Assembly (NCBI GenBank): GCA_019636285.1
Contig: JAHBXV010000006.1
Span: 124,001-188,000, forward strand
Length of the DNA stretch: 64,000 nt
Reading direction: 5' to 3'
Origin: Planctomycetaceae bacterium
GTDB lineage: Bacteria > Planctomycetota > Planctomycetia > Planctomycetales > Planctomycetaceae
Both the position numbers and the translations under genes were made by a program. A model generated the notes under the pieces. It was not told the origin of the DNA. It worked only from the letters and a program-made list of their open reading frames with translations, and did no database searches. Of this stretch, positions 51,946-62,060 are shown in pieces (positions within the stretch are counted from its first letter, which is position 1; each line of letters starts with the position of its first letter).

Positions 51946-52683
51946 ATGTTTCCACGGATCGCTGGTGTCGTGTTCCTGGGATTGCTGCTGGCTCGAACTG
52001 GGGTGGCCGACGATGGCTATGGTGACTTGGTCGGTCGCGTTGTTGTCGAAGGCGATGTTCCGAGCCTCTCGCCGTTGGGGAAGGGGATTTGCGCCGGAAA
52101 AGACGTCCCCGACGAATCGCTGCTCGTTCATGAATCGAACCGGGGCCTGGCGAACGTCCTGGTCTACTTGGTGAAGTCTCCGGATCGAGTTCATCCTGAT
52201 CTGGCAATGCCACCGACGGGTGAACGGGTCCTTGCACAGCAGGACTGTGCGTTCCAGCCTCATGTCATGATTGTGCGCAGCCGCCAAAAAGTTCGGATCC
52301 TGACCTCTGGTGCGGTCACTCATAACGCCCGTGCGTCGCCGGTTCGAAATAGTCCATTCAACGTCCTGCTCTCGCCAGCAAATCGCGAGGGGGTTGAATT
52401 GAGTTTCCCGGTGGCAGAGTCGCTCCCGTTCAAAGTGGTCAGCGACCTTCGTCCCTGGATGTCGTCGTACTGGCTGGTCGTCGACCATCCCTACGCGGCC
52501 GTGACAGACCCAAATGGTCGGTTCACGATCAAAGGGCTACCCACTGGCGAGCACAAATTCATCGCCTGGCACGAACGTCCGGGCTACATCCACAATCGCC
52601 GCGAACCTCTCGAAGTGACGATTGAATCCGGGAAGGCAACCGACGCCGGCACGATTTCCGTAGCCGGACCGCGACTGAAATAA
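51946..52683 (+). CDS. Secreted cupredoxin-like protein lacking two copper ligands
   Basis: A 245-residue exported protein with signal peptide (MFPRIAGVVFLGLLLARTGV). It shares the whole length with the next gene: a central cupredoxin-like strand set (DCAFQPHVMIVRSRQKVRIL, with His126 in VTHNARASPVRN) and a C-terminal carboxypeptidase-regulatory-like domain (AVTDPNGRFTIKGLPTGEHK). In the paralogue the type-1 copper loop is CDIHPWM; here it reads SDLRPWM, so Cys and His are replaced by Ser166 and Arg169 while Met172 remains. Copper binding of the type-1 kind is therefore unlikely. The gene follows rmlD by 32 bases. Confidence 0.8.
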   Translation: MFPRIAGVVFLGLLLARTGVADDGYGDLVGRVVVEGDVPSLSPLGKGICAGKDVPDESLLVHESNRGLANVLVYLVKSPDRVHPDLAMPPTGERVLAQQDCAFQPHVMIVRSRQKVRILTSGAVTHNARASPVRNSPFNVLLSPANREGVELSFPVAESLPFKVVSDLRPWMSSYWLVVDHPYAAVTDPNGRFTIKGLPTGEHKFIAWHERPGYIHNRREPLEVTIESGKATDAGTISVAGPRLK

Positions 52684-52684
52684 A

Positions 52685-52800
52685 TCCGCGACCCAACGGG
52701 GATCGCTCGCCTTCGTCTTCCATCCCCCTCTCGCCCCCTCCCCGCGTCACCCCCTCTTTCTTCACACCGACCACTACTCACTAACCACCAACCACTCTCC
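52685..52800. repeat. Low-complexity intergenic tract with CGCGACCCA lead-in
   Basis: The tract starts with CGCGACCCAACGGGGATCGC and runs into pyrimidine-rich sequence ending in CACTAACCACCAACCACTC. The overall plan matches the tract at 16393-16486 (CGCGACCCATCGGGGAGCGC, then ACC-rich steps), so these look like two copies of a weakly conserved element. Confidence 0.55.
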
Positions 52801-52943
52801 AGACTCAACCCTTGTGTCTCGTCCGTCGATCAGAAATAATTCATGCGTTGTTCAAGACGAACTCCGCCAGTCGGTTGGTCGGCCAGATCCCTGTCCGTCC
52901 AGCTCCCGCCTGTTGTTTTCCCTTTATCGGATCAAGGAACCAG

Positions 52944-53708
52944 ATGATGCACCTGCGAATTCCCGGCCTGGCCTGCGTTTGCCTCGTGGCGCTGAGTGCC
53001 GGACTCTGTGCGGACGACTTTGGCGACTTCACCGGGCAGGTCGTTCTCGATGGCGAAATCCCCACGTTGCCGCTCCTGGTCAAGAAGGGTGATGCCGCCG
53101 TGAAGGACGCCGCCGTCTGTGCGGCCCAGGATCTGGTCGACGAGTCGCTGGTCGTGAACGAAAAGAACAAGGGCGTGGCGAACGTCGTGGTCTACCTGCA
53201 GCGCGCCCCGTCGAAAATCCATCCCCATCTGAAGATGCCGGCCGAGGCCAAGGTTGTTTTTGACCAGAAGGCATGCACGTTCATGCCCCACGTGATGGTG
53301 GTGAACACCCAGCAGAAGGTCCAGGTGATTTCGGCCGATGGCGTGGCGCACAACACGCGATCGGCTCCGGTGCGCAACCAGGGCTTCAATTTCATCGTGG
53401 CCCCGAATGACCGCGAAGGGGTCGATGTCAGCCTGCCGATCGCCGAGTCGCTGCCGATGAAACTCACCTGCGACATCCACCCGTGGATGGCCGCCTACTG
53501 GATGGTGGTCGATCACCCGTATGCGGCGGTGACGGACGCCGACGGCAAGTTCACGATCAAGGGCCTCCCCGCCGGCGAGCACAAGTTCATCGTCTGGCAC
53601 GAACGCCCCGGTTACATTAACGGCCGCCGCGATCCACTGGACGTGAAAATCGAAGGCGGCAAGGCGACGGACGTGACGATCAAGGTTCTTGCCACCAAGC
53701 TCAAGTAG
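52944..53708 (+). CDS. Secreted cupredoxin-like protein with intact copper loop
   Basis: A 254-residue exported protein. A signal peptide (IPGLACVCLVALSAGLCADD) is followed by a cupredoxin-like domain. The candidate copper ligands are His136 in GVAHNTRSAPVRN and Cys176, His179 and Met182 in LTCDIHPWMAAYWMVV. A carboxypeptidase-regulatory-like beta domain (AVTDADGKFTIKGLPAGEHK) closes the protein. The family often includes methylamine-utilisation-like proteins. The start at 52944 has AAGGA nine bases upstream; a second ATG is one codon later. A terminator follows the gene. It is the tandem paralogue of the gene before it. Confidence 0.85.
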   Translation: MMHLRIPGLACVCLVALSAGLCADDFGDFTGQVVLDGEIPTLPLLVKKGDAAVKDAAVCAAQDLVDESLVVNEKNKGVANVVVYLQRAPSKIHPHLKMPAEAKVVFDQKACTFMPHVMVVNTQQKVQVISADGVAHNTRSAPVRNQGFNFIVAPNDREGVDVSLPIAESLPMKLTCDIHPWMAAYWMVVDHPYAAVTDADGKFTIKGLPAGEHKFIVWHERPGYINGRRDPLDVKIEGGKATDVTIKVLATKLK

Positions 53709-53745
53709 TTGAGTCTTCCACCGCCAACTCTGACACGAACCAATT

Positions 53746-53796
53746 CCGGGGGATCGACACACCGAAAGAGGCGTCGAGCCCCCGGTTTGTTTTTGG
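53746..53796 (+). terminator. Rho-independent terminator after the cupredoxin genes
   Basis: The stem CCGGGGGATCGAC (53746-53758) pairs with GTCGAGCCCCCGG (53773-53785) with one interruption and is followed by TTTGTTTTT. The AAAC-type stretch is missing on the other strand, so it mainly serves the plus-strand genes. Confidence 0.85.
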
Positions 53797-53805
53797 CATT
53801 CAAAA

Positions 53806-55497
53806 TTACGGAGCCGGTCGCGCCAGCACCGCTTCTGCTGGTGAAATCAGCCCGTCGCCATCCCGATCGAGCGCCAGAAACCGGATGACCGAACCCGGGA
53901 ACTCTCGCGCCGAAATGTCGCCATCGGAATTACGGTCCATCGCCGTGAACCAGCCGGGAACCGATTCGCCGGTCGTGTTCCGGGCGAAACCAGCCGGCAG
54001 CATTTCGGCTGACTGGAAATCGGCAAGCCCAAATCGTCCGGTTGCTCGCCAGACATCGGGAAGTTCGCGATCGGCAAGGGCCTGATCGTTGTCGCGATCC
54101 CAATCGCCCAGAGACCGCGCGGCGTCCAGGAACTCGCGACGAGTCAGGCGGCCGTCGCGGGAGCTGTCGATCAATTCAAACAACTGGCGGCCTTCCTCGC
54201 GAATCTCCAGTCGAAACGGCAGCGACCGCGCGAGAATTCGCGGAACGATGACTGCCTGCCACTCCGTGAGATAGACACGATCGTCCTTGTCGGCGTCCAG
54301 CACGTCGAAGGGCGGAAGAATGTCGACTCCCCCCGAGCGGGCCTCCGCCGCTTCGAGGTAGTCGTTGGCGTCCAGATCCAGCCGTCGAAAGAGCGATTCC
54401 GAGAACTCTTCAGCAGGTCGGCCCGGCGGCGCCGCCGAAAGTATCAGATTGGCTTCGTCGAGAATCATCCGCAGGGACGATCCTCCCGACGACGGAATTG
54501 CAATGCGATCCAGCCGCGTCTGGGCGGATATGCTGGCAGCGGCAGTCGCGTTGGCAAATCGAACCAGAATCGCGACGTCAGCCGGGGCGCGTCGAACGTA
54601 ATCGGCCAGTTCGCCAGGATCCAATTGTCCGTCGCGATTCGCGTCGAATGCCTGGAACTGCGCCGCGCGCATGCCGGAAATTTCCGTGGCGCTCAATCTT
54701 CCGTCGCGTCCGAACTCGGTCCCACCCGACGAATTGGGGCGTGACGAGTCGTATCGGACGAGAATCTGCTGGGCGATCTCGGTGGCCTGTTGATTGGCGA
54801 GCGCGAGGAATCGCGATCGCGGAGTGCCGCGGGCCGCGCGCATGGGTCTGGGCTGCTGCATGTTGACGCTGGGCTGCAACTCGGCGATGGAAATGGTTTC
54901 ATCCTGATCGAGGTCGAACTGGCGCAGCCGCTCATATCCCTGACGCAAGTCGTCCGCGGTCACGAGGCCATTCTGGTCGGAGTCCAACTCCCGAAAGATG
55001 CGGGCGACGGCCAGTGAGTTGGCTTCTCCGGGAGTCGCGGAGACTTCGCTCATGCTGAAGGGGCCAAGATCGCGGGCGAGGATTTCTTCGAACAGCTCGC
55101 GGCGGCCGATGGCTCCATCGCCATTGAGGTCCGGATCGCGCCGCCGGGCTTGGTTGCCATTGTCCTGATTTTGCGGATCGCCCAGGAGCCGTTGAAACTC
55201 GGTGACGCTGACGCGTCCGTTCCGATCAGCATCGAGCAAGTCGTCAAGCTGATCGAATAGGTCCAGCCAGCGTTCGCGAAGGGTCTTGCCGCTCACGCGA
55301 ATTTCGATTTCGATCATCACCGGACCGGTTTCGCCAAGCGCGACGATCCAGTCACCCGGCAGCAAACCAACCGGCCCCGCCTGGAGAGCCGTCAAAGCCG
55401 AAACGGGCTCCTCGTCCTGACTGTTGGCACCGGGAGTCATCGACAGACAAATGCCCATAGCCAGGACGAGGCAGATGGCAGCGGTGGGACGTTTCAT
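53806..55497 (-). CDS. Secreted multi-EF-hand protein
   Basis: A 563-residue exported protein with signal peptide (MKRPTAAICLVLAMGICLSM). Many EF-hand-like loops follow along the whole length, for example DADRNGRVSVTEF, DLNGDGAIGRREL, DSDQNGLVTADDL, DANRDGQLDPGEL, DLDANDYLEAAEA, DSSRDGRLTRREF, DRNSDGDISAREF and DRDGDGLISPAEA. They are likely calcium-binding. The gene is convergent with the cupredoxin pair and divergent from the sugar isomerase at 55659. The ATG at 55497 begins the leader; an earlier in-frame start would place the leader internally. Confidence 0.88.
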   Translation of the reverse strand: MKRPTAAICLVLAMGICLSMTPGANSQDEEPVSALTALQAGPVGLLPGDWIVALGETGPVMIEIEIRVSGKTLRERWLDLFDQLDDLLDADRNGRVSVTEFQRLLGDPQNQDNGNQARRRDPDLNGDGAIGRRELFEEILARDLGPFSMSEVSATPGEANSLAVARIFRELDSDQNGLVTADDLRQGYERLRQFDLDQDETISIAELQPSVNMQQPRPMRAARGTPRSRFLALANQQATEIAQQILVRYDSSRPNSSGGTEFGRDGRLSATEISGMRAAQFQAFDANRDGQLDPGELADYVRRAPADVAILVRFANATAAASISAQTRLDRIAIPSSGGSSLRMILDEANLILSAAPPGRPAEEFSESLFRRLDLDANDYLEAAEARSGGVDILPPFDVLDADKDDRVYLTEWQAVIVPRILARSLPFRLEIREEGRQLFELIDSSRDGRLTRREFLDAARSLGDWDRDNDQALADRELPDVWRATGRFGLADFQSAEMLPAGFARNTTGESVPGWFTAMDRNSDGDISAREFPGSVIRFLALDRDGDGLISPAEAVLARPAP

Positions 55498-55658
55498 GGA
55501 GTCCGCCTGAACCGGAGGAGTGAGCGTGCCGATCGATCGACGGGACAGAAAACGCGTCTGGACGGAACAAGGTGATTTCGTCATGTTACCGAGGCGGAGT
55601 CGGAGTGATGGCGGAAATTGTCTGTTCTCCGGTCAAGACCTTTCGGGATTTCTGAATC

Positions 55659-56459
55659 ATGCCTCGCTTTCAGACGTCGATTGCCACGCGCTCGCTGGGA
55701 CAGTCGCTGCGAGATGCGATCGTGGAAGCCGGGTCACTGGGAGCCATGGGCGTGCAGTTCGACGTCCGTCGCGAAGTGTCGCCGTCGGAGTTTACGGGGA
55801 CCGCTCGTCGCGACCTGCTGCACCTCTTGGGAGAACTTGGTTTGCGCGTCGCCAGCGGAGTCTTTCCGCTGCGGCACGCGCTCTGCGATGCCCAGGAACT
55901 GGACCGGCGTCTTTCGAGTCTCAAGGAAGCGATGTCGTTTTGCGGCCAACTGGGAGCGAACACCTTCTGCGTGGCTCCCGGCCACGTTCCCGCTCCCGAC
56001 GATGCCGCCGGCATGGCAACCGTGGGTGGGATTCTCAACGAACTGGCGGCCCATGCGAACCATGTGGGTGTCGTCGTCTGCCTGACACCAGTTCGGGAAT
56101 CGGCCGAGGATCTGGTGCGGCTGGTGGGGCTGGCGACCGCCGGTCCCGTCGCGGTCGATTTCGATCCGGCTCATTTCGCGATTCGCGGAGACTCGGCCAG
56201 CGACGCCCTGCGGACCATTCATCCCCATGTCGGACACCTCCAGATGCGAGACGGCCGACGGGGAAGCGGCGGGACCGGACAGGAAACGGCTGTCGGTCGC
56301 GGCGACGTGAGCTGGGCCGAACTCCTGGCGCTGCTCGAGGAGATGGAGTATTCCGGCTGGATGACGGCGATCCGCAACGATGCGCAGGACGGCCCCGCGG
56401 ACGTGGCCCGAGCCATCACGCTCGTGCAACGGGCGCTGACGGGTCATCAGGTGTCTTGA
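55659..56459 (+). CDS. Xylose-isomerase-like TIM-barrel sugar isomerase/epimerase
   Basis: A 266-residue TIM-barrel protein of the AP-endonuclease-2/xylose-isomerase-like family. The pattern LGANTFCVAPGHVPAPDDAA, VAVDFDPAHFAIRGDSASDA, HVGHLQMRDGRRG and YSGWMTAIRNDA follows the metal-site strands, although the last metal Glu is replaced by an Asn in AIRNDA, which may affect activity. Planctomycetes have many paralogues, and the substrate is unknown. The gene begins divergently from the EF-hand protein gene and precedes xseA after a repeat. Confidence 0.78.
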   Translation: MPRFQTSIATRSLGQSLRDAIVEAGSLGAMGVQFDVRREVSPSEFTGTARRDLLHLLGELGLRVASGVFPLRHALCDAQELDRRLSSLKEAMSFCGQLGANTFCVAPGHVPAPDDAAGMATVGGILNELAAHANHVGVVVCLTPVRESAEDLVRLVGLATAGPVAVDFDPAHFAIRGDSASDALRTIHPHVGHLQMRDGRRGSGGTGQETAVGRGDVSWAELLALLEEMEYSGWMTAIRNDAQDGPADVARAITLVQRALTGHQVS

Positions 56460-56496
56460 CGGTCCGCGGAACCTTGGGACGGTTCACATTGCTGCT

Positions 56497-56567
56497 GAGT
56501 CGAGAGTCGAGTGAGAAAGACCGACGAATTCCTTGTCTTGCTCGACTCTAGACTCTCGACACTCGAC
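56497..56567. repeat. GAGTCGAGAGTCGAGT palindromic element
   Basis: GAGTCGAGAGTCGAGT (56497-56512) is partly inverted at 56541-56567 (CTCGACTCTAGACTCTCGAC, then ACTCGAC). The repeat lies between the sugar isomerase gene and xseA. Confidence 0.7.
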
Positions 56568-56650
56568 CCAATCGGACTCAAGAAGTCGATGGCCCTCGAT
56601 GCTTATCGCCCGGCCTTGAACCACGCGCGTTTTCCGGGCATCTTCGCGAC

Positions 56651-57859
56651 ATGTCCGAAGCGCCCCCCGTTTTGTCCGTTTCCGCCCTCACGGCCATCCT
56701 GAAAGAGGCGGTGGAGTCGACGTTTCCCCGCGTCTGGGTGGCGGGCGAAGTCTCGAACGTCACGCGGGCCTCGTCGGGGCATGTCTACTTCACACTGAAG
56801 GACGACGGAGCCCAGATCAAAGCCGTCATGTGGCGGTCCGCGGCGCAGCGCCTCAAGTTCGAATGGGGCGACGGCATGCAGGTCATCGCCGCCGGCGCCC
56901 TGGAGGTCTATCCCGCGCGAGGGCAGTACCAGTTGATCGTCGACCGCTTGCAGCCGCAGGGGATGGGCGCGCTGGAACTTGCCTTGCGGCAATTGCAGGA
57001 GAAACTGGCCGCCGAGGGTCTGTTTGATCCCGCGCGAAAGCGGCCGCTGCCAACCTTCCCCCGCCAGGTCGCCCTGATTACCAGCCCGCGCGGCGCGGCC
57101 GTCCGCGACCTCATTCAGGTCATGGTCCGCCGTTGGCCTGCGATTCAAATCGTCGTGATTCCCGTTCCGGTTCAGGGAGTGGAAGCCGCCCCGGCGATTG
57201 TCGATGCCTTTGCAAAGCTGGCCCGGTTTCCTGAAGTCGACGTGGTCATCACCGGACGGGGCGGTGGCAGCCTGGAAGATCTGTGGGCGTTCAATGAAGA
57301 ACCCGTGGCCCGCGCGATTGCCGGTTCGCCGGTCCCCGTTGTGAGCGCGGTCGGCCATGAAACGGATGTCACCATCGCCGACTTGGTGGCCGACCGCCGA
57401 GCGCTCACGCCCAGCGAAGCCGCGGAACTGGTGGCACCCTCGATCGCGGAACTGAAGACCGAACTGAAAACGCTCGAGCGCCGGGCGGCGACCGCCTTGC
57501 GGCGTCACCTGGTCCTCGCAAGACGCGAACTGGACGGACTGGCCCAGCGCCGCTGCCTGGCGCGTCCATTCGACCGCATTCGCGAACTGGCCATGCAGCT
57601 CGATGAATGGAGCCAGCGACTCCCCACGCTGATCCGCCGACGTTTCGCGCGCGCGGAACAGGATCTGGCCCGGATTTCCGCGTCGCTTCAGGCTCTCAGC
57701 CCGCTGGCCGTCCTGGGGCGTGGCTACACGCTCACCAAACGGCGAGAAGATGGGCAGATTGTGAAGTCCGCGGGAGACGTGTCCGAAGGGCAGGAACTCT
57801 CCACGCTGGTTGTCGACGGCGTGATACTCAGTCGTTGCGAGCGAATCGTGCGCGACTGA
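56651..57859 (+). CDS. xseA: Exodeoxyribonuclease VII large subunit
   Basis: A 402-residue large subunit of exonuclease VII, which degrades single-stranded DNA. The N-terminal OB fold holds VWVAGEVSNVTRASSGHVYF and AVMWRSAAQRLKF. The catalytic domain contains ALITSPRGAAVRDLI, GRGGGSLEDLWAFNEE and SAVGHETDVTIADLVADRRA, all expected. The C-terminal coiled coil is of moderate length. The small subunit gene xseB, which often follows directly, is not found downstream, where a glycosyltransferase gene starts. The gene is otherwise normal in length and start. Confidence 0.95.
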   Translation: MSEAPPVLSVSALTAILKEAVESTFPRVWVAGEVSNVTRASSGHVYFTLKDDGAQIKAVMWRSAAQRLKFEWGDGMQVIAAGALEVYPARGQYQLIVDRLQPQGMGALELALRQLQEKLAAEGLFDPARKRPLPTFPRQVALITSPRGAAVRDLIQVMVRRWPAIQIVVIPVPVQGVEAAPAIVDAFAKLARFPEVDVVITGRGGGSLEDLWAFNEEPVARAIAGSPVPVVSAVGHETDVTIADLVADRRALTPSEAAELVAPSIAELKTELKTLERRAATALRRHLVLARRELDGLAQRRCLARPFDRIRELAMQLDEWSQRLPTLIRRRFARAEQDLARISASLQALSPLAVLGRGYTLTKRREDGQIVKSAGDVSEGQELSTLVVDGVILSRCERIVRD

Positions 57860-58010
57860 CTAGGCTGCCAGCCTGGCGGAATCCCTCTGGACACCTCGGA
57901 AAGCTTTTGCCACATTACGCCTGCGGGAGAAGCGGCACGGAGTGCGCGCGGGCCGAGTAGCGAGGCAAAATCGCTCCGGCTGGATTCCGTTCTTGGCAAG
58001 GATGCTTCGG

Positions 58011-59006
58011 ATGAGCGTTTCGGTCATCGTTCCCATTTACAACGAACGTGAGAATATCCCCCTGCTGCATACCGCCGTGACCGACGTCATGGAGCGGATT
58101 GGCCGGCCGTGGGAACTGATTCTCGTCAACGACGGCTCCTCCGACGGTTCGACCCGTCTGCTCGAAGAGCTGGCGCAGTCCGACGCTCGCGTGAAAGTCA
58201 TCGAGTTCCGCCGCAACTTCGGTCAGACAGCCGCCATGCAGGCCGGGATTCAGGCGGCTTCGAACGAGGTGGTCGTCCTGCTGGACGGCGACCTGCAGAA
58301 CGACCCGAACGACATCCCCATGATGCTCGACAAGATCGACGAGGGATACGATCTGGTCCACGGCTGGCGCAAGAACCGCCAGGATGCCTTCGTCAATCGC
58401 AAGCTGCCATCGCGGATCGCCAACTGGCTGATTTCGCGCGTCACGAAGTTCCCGGTTCACGACCTGGGCTGCACGCTGAAGGCGATCCGCACGGAAATCG
58501 CCCAGGAGCTGCAACTTTACGGCGAGATGCACCGCTTCATTCCGATTCTCGCCCACTGGCGTGGCGCCCGTTGCGTCGAAGTTGTCACCAACCACCATCC
58601 CCGGCGGTTTGGAACGTCGAAATACGGCATCGGTCGCACGACCCGCGTCGTTCTCGATCTGCTGACCGTGAAGTACTTCATTCAGTACATCGTCAGCCCG
58701 ATGAAACTCTTCGGGCAGATCGGTCTCCTCTGCTTCGCCGTCGCGATGATGTCGGGCTTCGCGACCGTCGGCATGAAGCTGGCTCAGGGCGTCGACATGA
58801 CCGGCAACCCCCTGCTGCTGCTCACCGCGTTTGCCGCGATGACGGGGATTCAGTTCCTGTTCTTCGGCATGCTCGGCGAACTCTGCTCGCGGATCTATTT
58901 CCAGACGCAAAACATGTCGAGCTTTGCCATCCGCAAGATGTGGAACTTCGACCAGCCAGCCGTCGTGCAGCTCAAGGCGCATACCGCCGAACGCCGGGCA
59001 GCGTAG
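58011..59006 (+). CDS. Family 2 glycosyltransferase (DPM1/ArnC-like)
   Basis: A 331-residue GT2 enzyme that probably uses polyprenyl-phosphate or a lipid acceptor. The N-terminal [20 protein letters not shown], the metal motif [16 protein letters not shown] and the [20 protein letters not shown] block are typical of DPM1/ArnC/GtrB enzymes. Two C-terminal membrane helices follow ([20 protein letters not shown] and [20 protein letters not shown]). AAGGA lies eight bases upstream of ATG 58011, which decides the start; an ATG at 58002 is nearer the ribosome site than usual. A GAAGCG palindrome lies just after the stop. Confidence 0.9.
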   Translation: MSVSVIVPIYNERENIPLLHTAVTDVMERIGRPWELILVNDGSSDGSTRLLEELAQSDARVKVIEFRRNFGQTAAMQAGIQAASNEVVVLLDGDLQNDPNDIPMMLDKIDEGYDLVHGWRKNRQDAFVNRKLPSRIANWLISRVTKFPVHDLGCTLKAIRTEIAQELQLYGEMHRFIPILAHWRGARCVEVVTNHHPRRFGTSKYGIGRTTRVVLDLLTVKYFIQYIVSPMKLFGQIGLLCFAVAMMSGFATVGMKLAQGVDMTGNPLLLLTAFAAMTGIQFLFFGMLGELCSRIYFQTQNMSSFAIRKMWNFDQPAVVQLKAHTAERRAA

Positions 59007-59016
59007 GCGGATTCAT

Positions 59017-59076
59017 GTAACCCGAAGCGTCAGCGAGGGGGATTCCACTCTCGCCCTCGCTGACGCTTCGGGTTAC
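59017..59076. repeat. GAAGCGTCAGCGAGGG palindromic element (copy 2)
   Basis: GTAA plus CCCGAAGCGTCAGCGAGGG (59017-59039) is perfectly inverted at 59054-59076. It has the same 19-base arms as the copy at 25095-25152. The element lies between the convergent glycosyltransferase and sugar isomerase genes, where it could form a hairpin at the end of both transcripts, but no T run follows. Confidence 0.92.
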
Positions 59077-59105
59077 TTTTCGCAGGGCAAAGAACCTCGC
59101 TCGAT

Positions 59106-60158
<1,053 letters not shown>

Positions 60159-60171
60159 GTCGGGGGGCTTT

Positions 60172-60786
60172 CTATTGTGGTTCAGGCTGGCCAGAAGAGG
60201 ACTTCATTCGGAAAAGATCTGCTATCGGCAAAACGAGTCCCGGCAACATCGAATCATTGTCGATGGTGTGGTTCGCATTAAAAAGCACGGGTTCAAAATC
60301 GGGACCACAAACGGTGACTGTCCGTAGCTCCACATCGATAAGCCAAACGCGGGGAACGCCGCTGTTCAGATAAATGCGAACTTTGTCGACGATTCGCTCA
60401 TGCGTGTCGGACGGGGACAGAATCTCGACCGCCAGAGTTGGAGGAGCGTCATAGAATGGCGGATCGACTGGGGGAACTTCAAACTCTTTTCCCAGCCAGA
60501 CGGCAACGTCGATCCCCGCAATCTGGTCCGGATCCCGGCTCAGGCGACAGCGAACCTCTCCAGATCCGAGGGAACCAATTGGCGACAGCGGATCGTCCAG
60601 CCACCTGAACAGCAGGTACGAGAGGCGCGCCTGAACAAAACTGTGCCAGGCGTTCCGTGTTGTCATCGCTGCCCCCCATTCAATGATTTCCCCATCAATC
60701 AGCGCGAGCCGCGTCCCTTCCGGCGCTTCGGCTTCCGCGCGGAGGAAGTCCTCCATCGTGGCGGGCTTGGTGGAGAGGGTGGCCAT
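60172..60786 (-). CDS. Uma2-family (DUF820) putative endonuclease
   Basis: A 204-residue Uma2/DUF820 protein, PD-(D/E)XK nuclease fold. The family is expanded in cyanobacteria and planctomycetes and has no proven role. Typical blocks are [47 protein letters not shown] (Asp of the active site), [11 protein letters not shown] (Glu-x-Leu-Ser-Pro) and [16 protein letters not shown]. The last blocks carry the catalytic Glu and the usual Trp-Leu-Ile-Asp. It is inserted between two sugar-metabolism genes on the same strand. Confidence 0.9.
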   Translation of the reverse strand: MATLSTKPATMEDFLRAEAEAPEGTRLALIDGEIIEWGAAMTTRNAWHSFVQARLSYLLFRWLDDPLSPIGSLGSGEVRCRLSRDPDQIAGIDVAVWLGKEFEVPPVDPPFYDAPPTLAVEILSPSDTHERIVDKVRIYLNSGVPRVWLIDVELRTVTVCGPDFEPVLFNANHTIDNDSMLPGLVLPIADLFRMKSSSGQPEPQ

Positions 60787-60839
60787 GGGATGACTCCGTC
60801 GACCGGATACAGGTCACACGTTGTAGGATGCAATCGCGA

Positions 60840-62060
60840 CTATTTCTTCGCGGCGGCGATATTCGGGGCGTCGGGTTGGGCTTCGGGGCCGAAGTACCGC
60901 AGACCGACGAGTGGCTCGTTGCTGGTGTTCTCGTAGACCACACCTTCGCCAGCGGCCTTGGCCGTGACGAAGACTTCGTCCAGCGTCATCTGGCCAAAGC
61001 GGATCATCGCGGGAGTCTGGAGCTTGAGGCCGTTGATCTTTCCCTCGCCCTGAACCGTGATCCAGCCGAAGGCGCCGCCATCCTTGATGGTGACCTTCAC
61101 CCCCGGGTTGACGGTCAGCTCTTTCGCGGTGAAGAGCTGTTCGCCGTGGATACGGCCATAGACGATCCAGCGGTCGACGAAACCATCCTTATCACTGCCG
61201 GACGCCACGATCGGTTCGAGATAATGGCTGTCCTTGAAATTTGCGTCGACATTCCCTTCCCAGTCGAGCGCGTCGACCAGGTACTGGTTGTCGTCGTGCT
61301 TCTCGGCAGGGAAGTCCTTGGTCAAGAGCGATCGCGGCACGGCTCGGCCTTCGACCATCGACTGGTACATGCTGAAGACGTCGCTTCCCCACTGCGGCTC
61401 ATACGTGAGCAGTGAACCGGGCGCGTGCAGGACACGGGGAGGAATCAGCCAGCCGGTCCCCAGCTTCAGGCGGTAAGCCTTCGAGAGATCGAGAATGCCG
61501 TTGTCGCCGTCGTTCCAGCGATTGAGGCACTCGACCACCTGTTCCCTGGTGGTGCCGGGTTCCAACCCCATGAACGTGTAAGGGAAGTTGTTGCCCACAT
61601 TGTTGAGCTGCGGCGGGAAGTAGTAGCTCTCGGGCTTTCCTTCCTGTCCCACCAGCTTCGCCTGCTCGTCGTTCTGGTGCATGTGATGGGGAATCGGCCC
61701 CATGTTGTCGAAGAACTTGGAGTAAACCGGCCATCGCTTGTACTTGGTCCAAATCTTCTTACCAACGATATCAGCCCCCAGTTCGGCCACCGCATCGCGA
61801 AGAGTAAAACGCTCCCCGCGAAAAATGCAATAACTCAATCCTTCATCGGGGGGAGCCCCTTCGTTGGCGGCAGCCGTTGTCGAGCCGAACCATCTTTCAT
61901 CGATACCGCCTCGATGCGTGCCGAGGGCATAATAATCGTCCGGGTGCAGCTTGATCCGCTTGCCCGGCTGAAGGAAGGAACGAGGAACCCAGGTCGGGGC
62001 GAGACGGAAAATTCCGCCTCCTTCGGTCAAGGCGTCAATGGCCAGTCGGGCGACGTTCAT
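60840..62060 (-). CDS. Phosphomannose-isomerase-like cupin protein
   Basis: A 406-residue protein of the class I mannose-6-phosphate isomerase-like cupin fold. The first cupin has the metal-binding PIPHHMHQNDEQAKLVGQEG followed by KPESYYF. The second domain begins around VNPGVKVTIKDGGAFGWITV. Together with the two nearby TIM-barrel isomerases, this suggests a role in sugar or polyol catabolism, but no precise substrate follows. The start at 62060 is an ATG giving the usual N terminus; a strong ribosome site is not visible. Confidence 0.78.
   Translation of the reverse strand: MNVARLAIDALTEGGGIFRLAPTWVPRSFLQPGKRIKLHPDDYYALGTHRGGIDERWFGSTTAAANEGAPPDEGLSYCIFRGERFTLRDAVAELGADIVGKKIWTKYKRWPVYSKFFDNMGPIPHHMHQNDEQAKLVGQEGKPESYYFPPQLNNVGNNFPYTFMGLEPGTTREQVVECLNRWNDGDNGILDLSKAYRLKLGTGWLIPPRVLHAPGSLLTYEPQWGSDVFSMYQSMVEGRAVPRSLLTKDFPAEKHDDNQYLVDALDWEGNVDANFKDSHYLEPIVASGSDKDGFVDRWIVYGRIHGEQLFTAKELTVNPGVKVTIKDGGAFGWITVQGEGKINGLKLQTPAMIRFGQMTLDEVFVTAKAAGEGVVYENTSNEPLVGLRYFGPEAQPDAPNIAAAKK

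Noticed and set aside
60172-60786. The Uma2 protein as part of a restriction or defence island
   Set aside because: Its neighbours are sugar-metabolism genes, no methylase or other defence gene is nearby, and the family is widespread without such context.
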